Of a DNA stretch of 64,000 nt, positions 62,006-64,000 are shown piece by piece. Under the pieces are notes generated by a model. It worked only from the letters and a program-made list of their open reading frames with translations, ran no database searches and was not told where the DNA came from. The position numbers and the translations under genes are program-made. The DNA lies in contig NZ_RAWA01000003.1 in assembly GCF_003611675.1 (NCBI RefSeq), positions 1 through 64,000 of the forward strand, read 5' to 3'. This DNA is from Corallococcus sp. CA053C (GTDB taxonomy: Bacteria; Myxococcota; Myxococcia; Myxococcales; Myxococcaceae). Positions within the stretch are counted from its first letter, which is position 1; each line of letters opens with the position of its first letter.

Positions 62006-63478
62006 TCAGGAGTGGTTGCCCGGGAAGCGGGCGATGCCGGTGAGCAGCAACTCAGGGGACGGCTGGAACGGAGGCTGGACCTCGATGCCCTGGGGCGTGA
62101 TGAGGAATTCGCGCAGCGTCGGGTCGTAGTCCGCGTCCCGCAGCTTGAAGATGGAGAGCAGCCGCCGCAGCCGGCCGTTGAGCTCCAGGTGGCGCATGAA
62201 CAGCAGGTTCTCCGCCACGCCGGACAGGCCGGTGCCCAGCGGCACGTCCATGTCCGGGCCGAAGAGGCGGGGCGTCTCCAGCGTGAAGAACGTCGTCACG
62301 CCGTTGCGGCGCAGCTCCTGCGTGAGCGCGGCGAAGAAGGGGCTGATGCGCGCGGGTTCGTGGGACGTCTCCACCATCGCGCTCAGGCCGTCCACGAACA
62401 GGCGCTTCACGCCGCGCTTGCGCACGTCCTCCAGCATCGTGTGCGCGACCAGGTCCAGGTTGCACTCGGCGGGCATGTTCCAGTGCAGCGCCAGCCGGCC
62501 GTCCTTCACCGCGGTGCCCAGCGCGAGCCCCACGTTGGCCGCCTTGTGCAGCAGCCGGTCCGGGCCCTCGTAGAAGCTCACCATCAGGCCGGGCTCGCCC
62601 AGGCGCAGGCCTTCGGCCAGGTGGCTCGCGCCGAGGATGGTTTTTCCGCAGCCGGGAGGCCCCATCACCAGCGTGGTGGACGCGGCCGCGATGCCCTCGG
62701 GGATCATCGCGTCCAGCGTGGGCACGCCGAAGCGCACGCGCTGCGTGCCCCAGTCCGGCGGCTGCGCGCGGCTGACCACCGACTCCAGGCGGGGGAACAC
62801 CTCCACGCCCGCCTCGGAGATGCGGAAGTGGTGCGAACCGCTGAGGCTCGCGCTGCCCCGGAACTTGCGCACCTGCAGCTCGCGCCACGAGCGCATGGCC
62901 ACGGTGCGCTCGCGCAGCTCCAGGATGCCGTCCACCATCGTGTACTCGGGGTGCACGGTGGGGCCCACGCTGCTCGTGAGCAGCAGCGCGGTGAAGCGCG
63001 ACAGGCCGGCGGACACCTGGAGCTCGTGGATGAACTTCTTGAAGTCGCGGCTGCTGCCCGCGGCCTCCTGCGCCTGCACCAGCCCGTCCAGCACGAGGAT
63101 GCCCGCGCCGTGGTTGCGCATCTCCCGGCGCAACAGCTCCAGCAGGCCCGGCAGCCCCTGCTCCTCCAGCACCCGGAAGCCGCTGACGTAGTAGATGCGC
63201 TGCGGCAGCTGCGAGGCGTCGAAGAACGACATGCTCCGCAGGTTCGCGAGCATGCGCGAATGGGACTCCGCCAGCAGCGTCACGTAGAGGCAGCGCGTGC
63301 CCAGGCGCGCCTGCTCGTAGCAGAGCTGGTTGGCGAGGAGGGTCTTCCCCGCGCCCGGCTCCCCCACGACGATGTAGACGCCCGACGCCACCAGCCCGCC
63401 GCCCAGGATGGGGTCCAGTCCCGGCACGCCTGTCACGATGCGGTCGAAGACGGGAGGGTGCTGCTCGGTAGGGGACAT
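62006..63478 (-). CDS. KaiC-like double RecA-domain ATPase
   Basis: A 490-residue protein of two RecA/KaiC domains. Domain 1 has Walker A GEPGAGKT (about 38-45) and Walker B GILVLDGL; domain 2 has GPPGCGKT (about 274-281) and RLFVDGLSAM. The region that in cyanobacterial KaiC holds the catalytic Glu pair reads VTLLAES in domain 1 and VSFYEGP in domain 2, so only one Glu of each pair seems kept. It lacks KaiA and KaiB neighbours, so a circadian role is not implied. It heads an operon with a receiver. Confidence 0.85.
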   Translation of the reverse strand: MSPTEQHPPVFDRIVTGVPGLDPILGGGLVASGVYIVVGEPGAGKTLLANQLCYEQARLGTRCLYVTLLAESHSRMLANLRSMSFFDASQLPQRIYYVSGFRVLEEQGLPGLLELLRREMRNHGAGILVLDGLVQAQEAAGSSRDFKKFIHELQVSAGLSRFTALLLTSSVGPTVHPEYTMVDGILELRERTVAMRSWRELQVRKFRGSASLSGSHHFRISEAGVEVFPRLESVVSRAQPPDWGTQRVRFGVPTLDAMIPEGIAAASTTLVMGPPGCGKTILGASHLAEGLRLGEPGLMVSFYEGPDRLLHKAANVGLALGTAVKDGRLALHWNMPAECNLDLVAHTMLEDVRKRGVKRLFVDGLSAMVETSHEPARISPFFAALTQELRRNGVTTFFTLETPRLFGPDMDVPLGTGLSGVAENLLFMRHLELNGRLRRLLSIFKLRDADYDPTLREFLITPQGIEVQPPFQPSPELLLTGIARFPGNHS

Positions 63479-63554
63479 GGCGACCGCTCATACCGTAAAA
63501 CCGCGCATGTCGCCCCGGCGTTTTTGGGGCGCCTGCCCGCCTGGAGTCCGCCCC

Positions 63555-64000
63555 GTGGAAACCCTCGTCCGGCTCGCTGAAGGCCTGGGCCGCTTCTCCT
63601 CGCGCTTCGTGCCCAGCGCGTTCGCCATCGCCGTGCTGCTCACCCTGCTCACGATGGCGCTCGCCCTGGGCTGGGTGGGCGCCCCGCCCACGGCCGTGCT
63701 GGACGCGTGGGGCGGCGGCTTCTGGGAGCTGCTCACGTTCTCCATGCAGATGGCGCTGGTGATGTTCACCGGCTACCTGCTCGCCCTCACCGCGCCGGTG
63801 AAGGCGCTCCTGGAGAAGGTCGCGAGCCTGCCCCAAAGCCCCCGCGGCGCCACGGCCCTGATGGCCTTCGTGTCCATGGCGCTCGCGTACTTCAACTGGG
63901 GACTGTCATTGGTGGCCAGCGCCATGCTGGTGCGCTTCATCGCGCGGCGGCGCCCGGACGTGGACTACCGGCTGCTGGTGGCGTGCGCGTACTTCGGCCT
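63555..64000 (+). CDS. Short-chain fatty acid transporter, AtoE-like (truncated by window end)
   Basis: At least 148 residues, open to the window edge. Starting at GTG it reads VETLVRLAEGLGRFSSRFVP, then membrane helices (AFAIAVLLTLLTMALALGW, TFSMQMALVMFTGYLLAL), the conserved FNWGLSLVASAMLVR and DVDYRLLVACAYFG, all typical of the AtoE short-chain fatty acid uptake family. An in-frame ATG at 63507 is possible, but its extra residues do not look like the family. It is divergent from the KaiC-like gene. Confidence 0.75.
   Translation, partial: METLVRLAEGLGRFSSRFVPSAFAIAVLLTLLTMALALGWVGAPPTAVLDAWGGGFWELLTFSMQMALVMFTGYLLALTAPVKALLEKVASLPQSPRGATALMAFVSMALAYFNWGLSLVASAMLVRFIARRRPDVDYRLLVACAYFG

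Noticed and set aside
62006-63478. Circadian clock KaiC
   Set aside because: No kaiA or kaiB nearby and catalytic-site changes; only a KaiC-like ATPase can be supported.

Overview
The window is very GC-rich (third codon positions almost all G or C). Its gene content points to a myxobacterium of the Myxococcaceae (Myxococcus or Corallococcus type): a Sit-type lipoprotein toxin with a CdiA-like nuclease tip, many hybrid kinases and stand-alone receivers, a Ser/Thr kinase with accessory domains, a FIST sensor, and a type I-C CRISPR-Cas locus. The genus is inferred from content only.

Layout. 1-7.7 kb: a RuvC-fold protein, a GT51-like protein that seems to lack its catalytic Glu, a flavoprotein reductase, a coupled pair of lipoprotein genes (LpoA/LppC-like and WD40-like), dnaJ with a long inverted repeat before its start, and a small conserved protein. 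7.9-13.3 kb: an MsbA-like ABC exporter, two integral membrane proteins and three unrecognised proteins. 13.3-20.5 kb: a secreted protein, three TadE/TadG-like proteins and a RapA-type SNF2 ATPase. 20.8-29.4 kb: a PAS-GAF histidine kinase, then an apparent operon of multihaem c-type lipoprotein, FIST sensor, hybrid kinase and receiver. 29.6-33.6 kb: tryptophan 2,3-dioxygenase, kynureninase-like PLP enzyme and O-methyltransferase, start-stop coupled, then an alpha/beta-hydrolase-fold protein whose nucleophile Ser is His. 33.6-42.4 kb: LuxR-type regulator, CheR-PAS protein coupled to a histidine kinase, a frameshifted small gene, a receiver paralogous to the one at 28.9 kb, an ABC1/UbiB kinase, and a Ser/Thr kinase carrying PilZ-, J- and TPR-like regions.

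42.8-53.4 kb is the accessory core. A SitI-like immunity gene and a SitA-like toxin gene sit immediately 3' of a CRISPR array of 34 repeats, followed by cas7c, cas8c, cas5c and cas3, all on the minus strand. The adaptation genes cas4, cas1 and cas2 are absent. The repeats are unusually decayed, and one is split by a 250-bp MITE-like element with 26-bp inverted ends and a 6-bp target duplication. Inside cas8c a near-perfect Shine-Dalgarno followed by an in-frame GTG marks the probable internal start of the small subunit Cas11c.

53.6-64 kb: an aldehyde dehydrogenase with its DUF779 partner, a large GAF/PAS histidine kinase, an aldo/keto reductase, a regulator with two small membrane proteins, an unknown protein, a receiver next to a double-domain KaiC-like ATPase, and the start of an AtoE-like short-chain fatty acid transporter cut by the window edge. 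No rRNA or tRNA gene was recognised.
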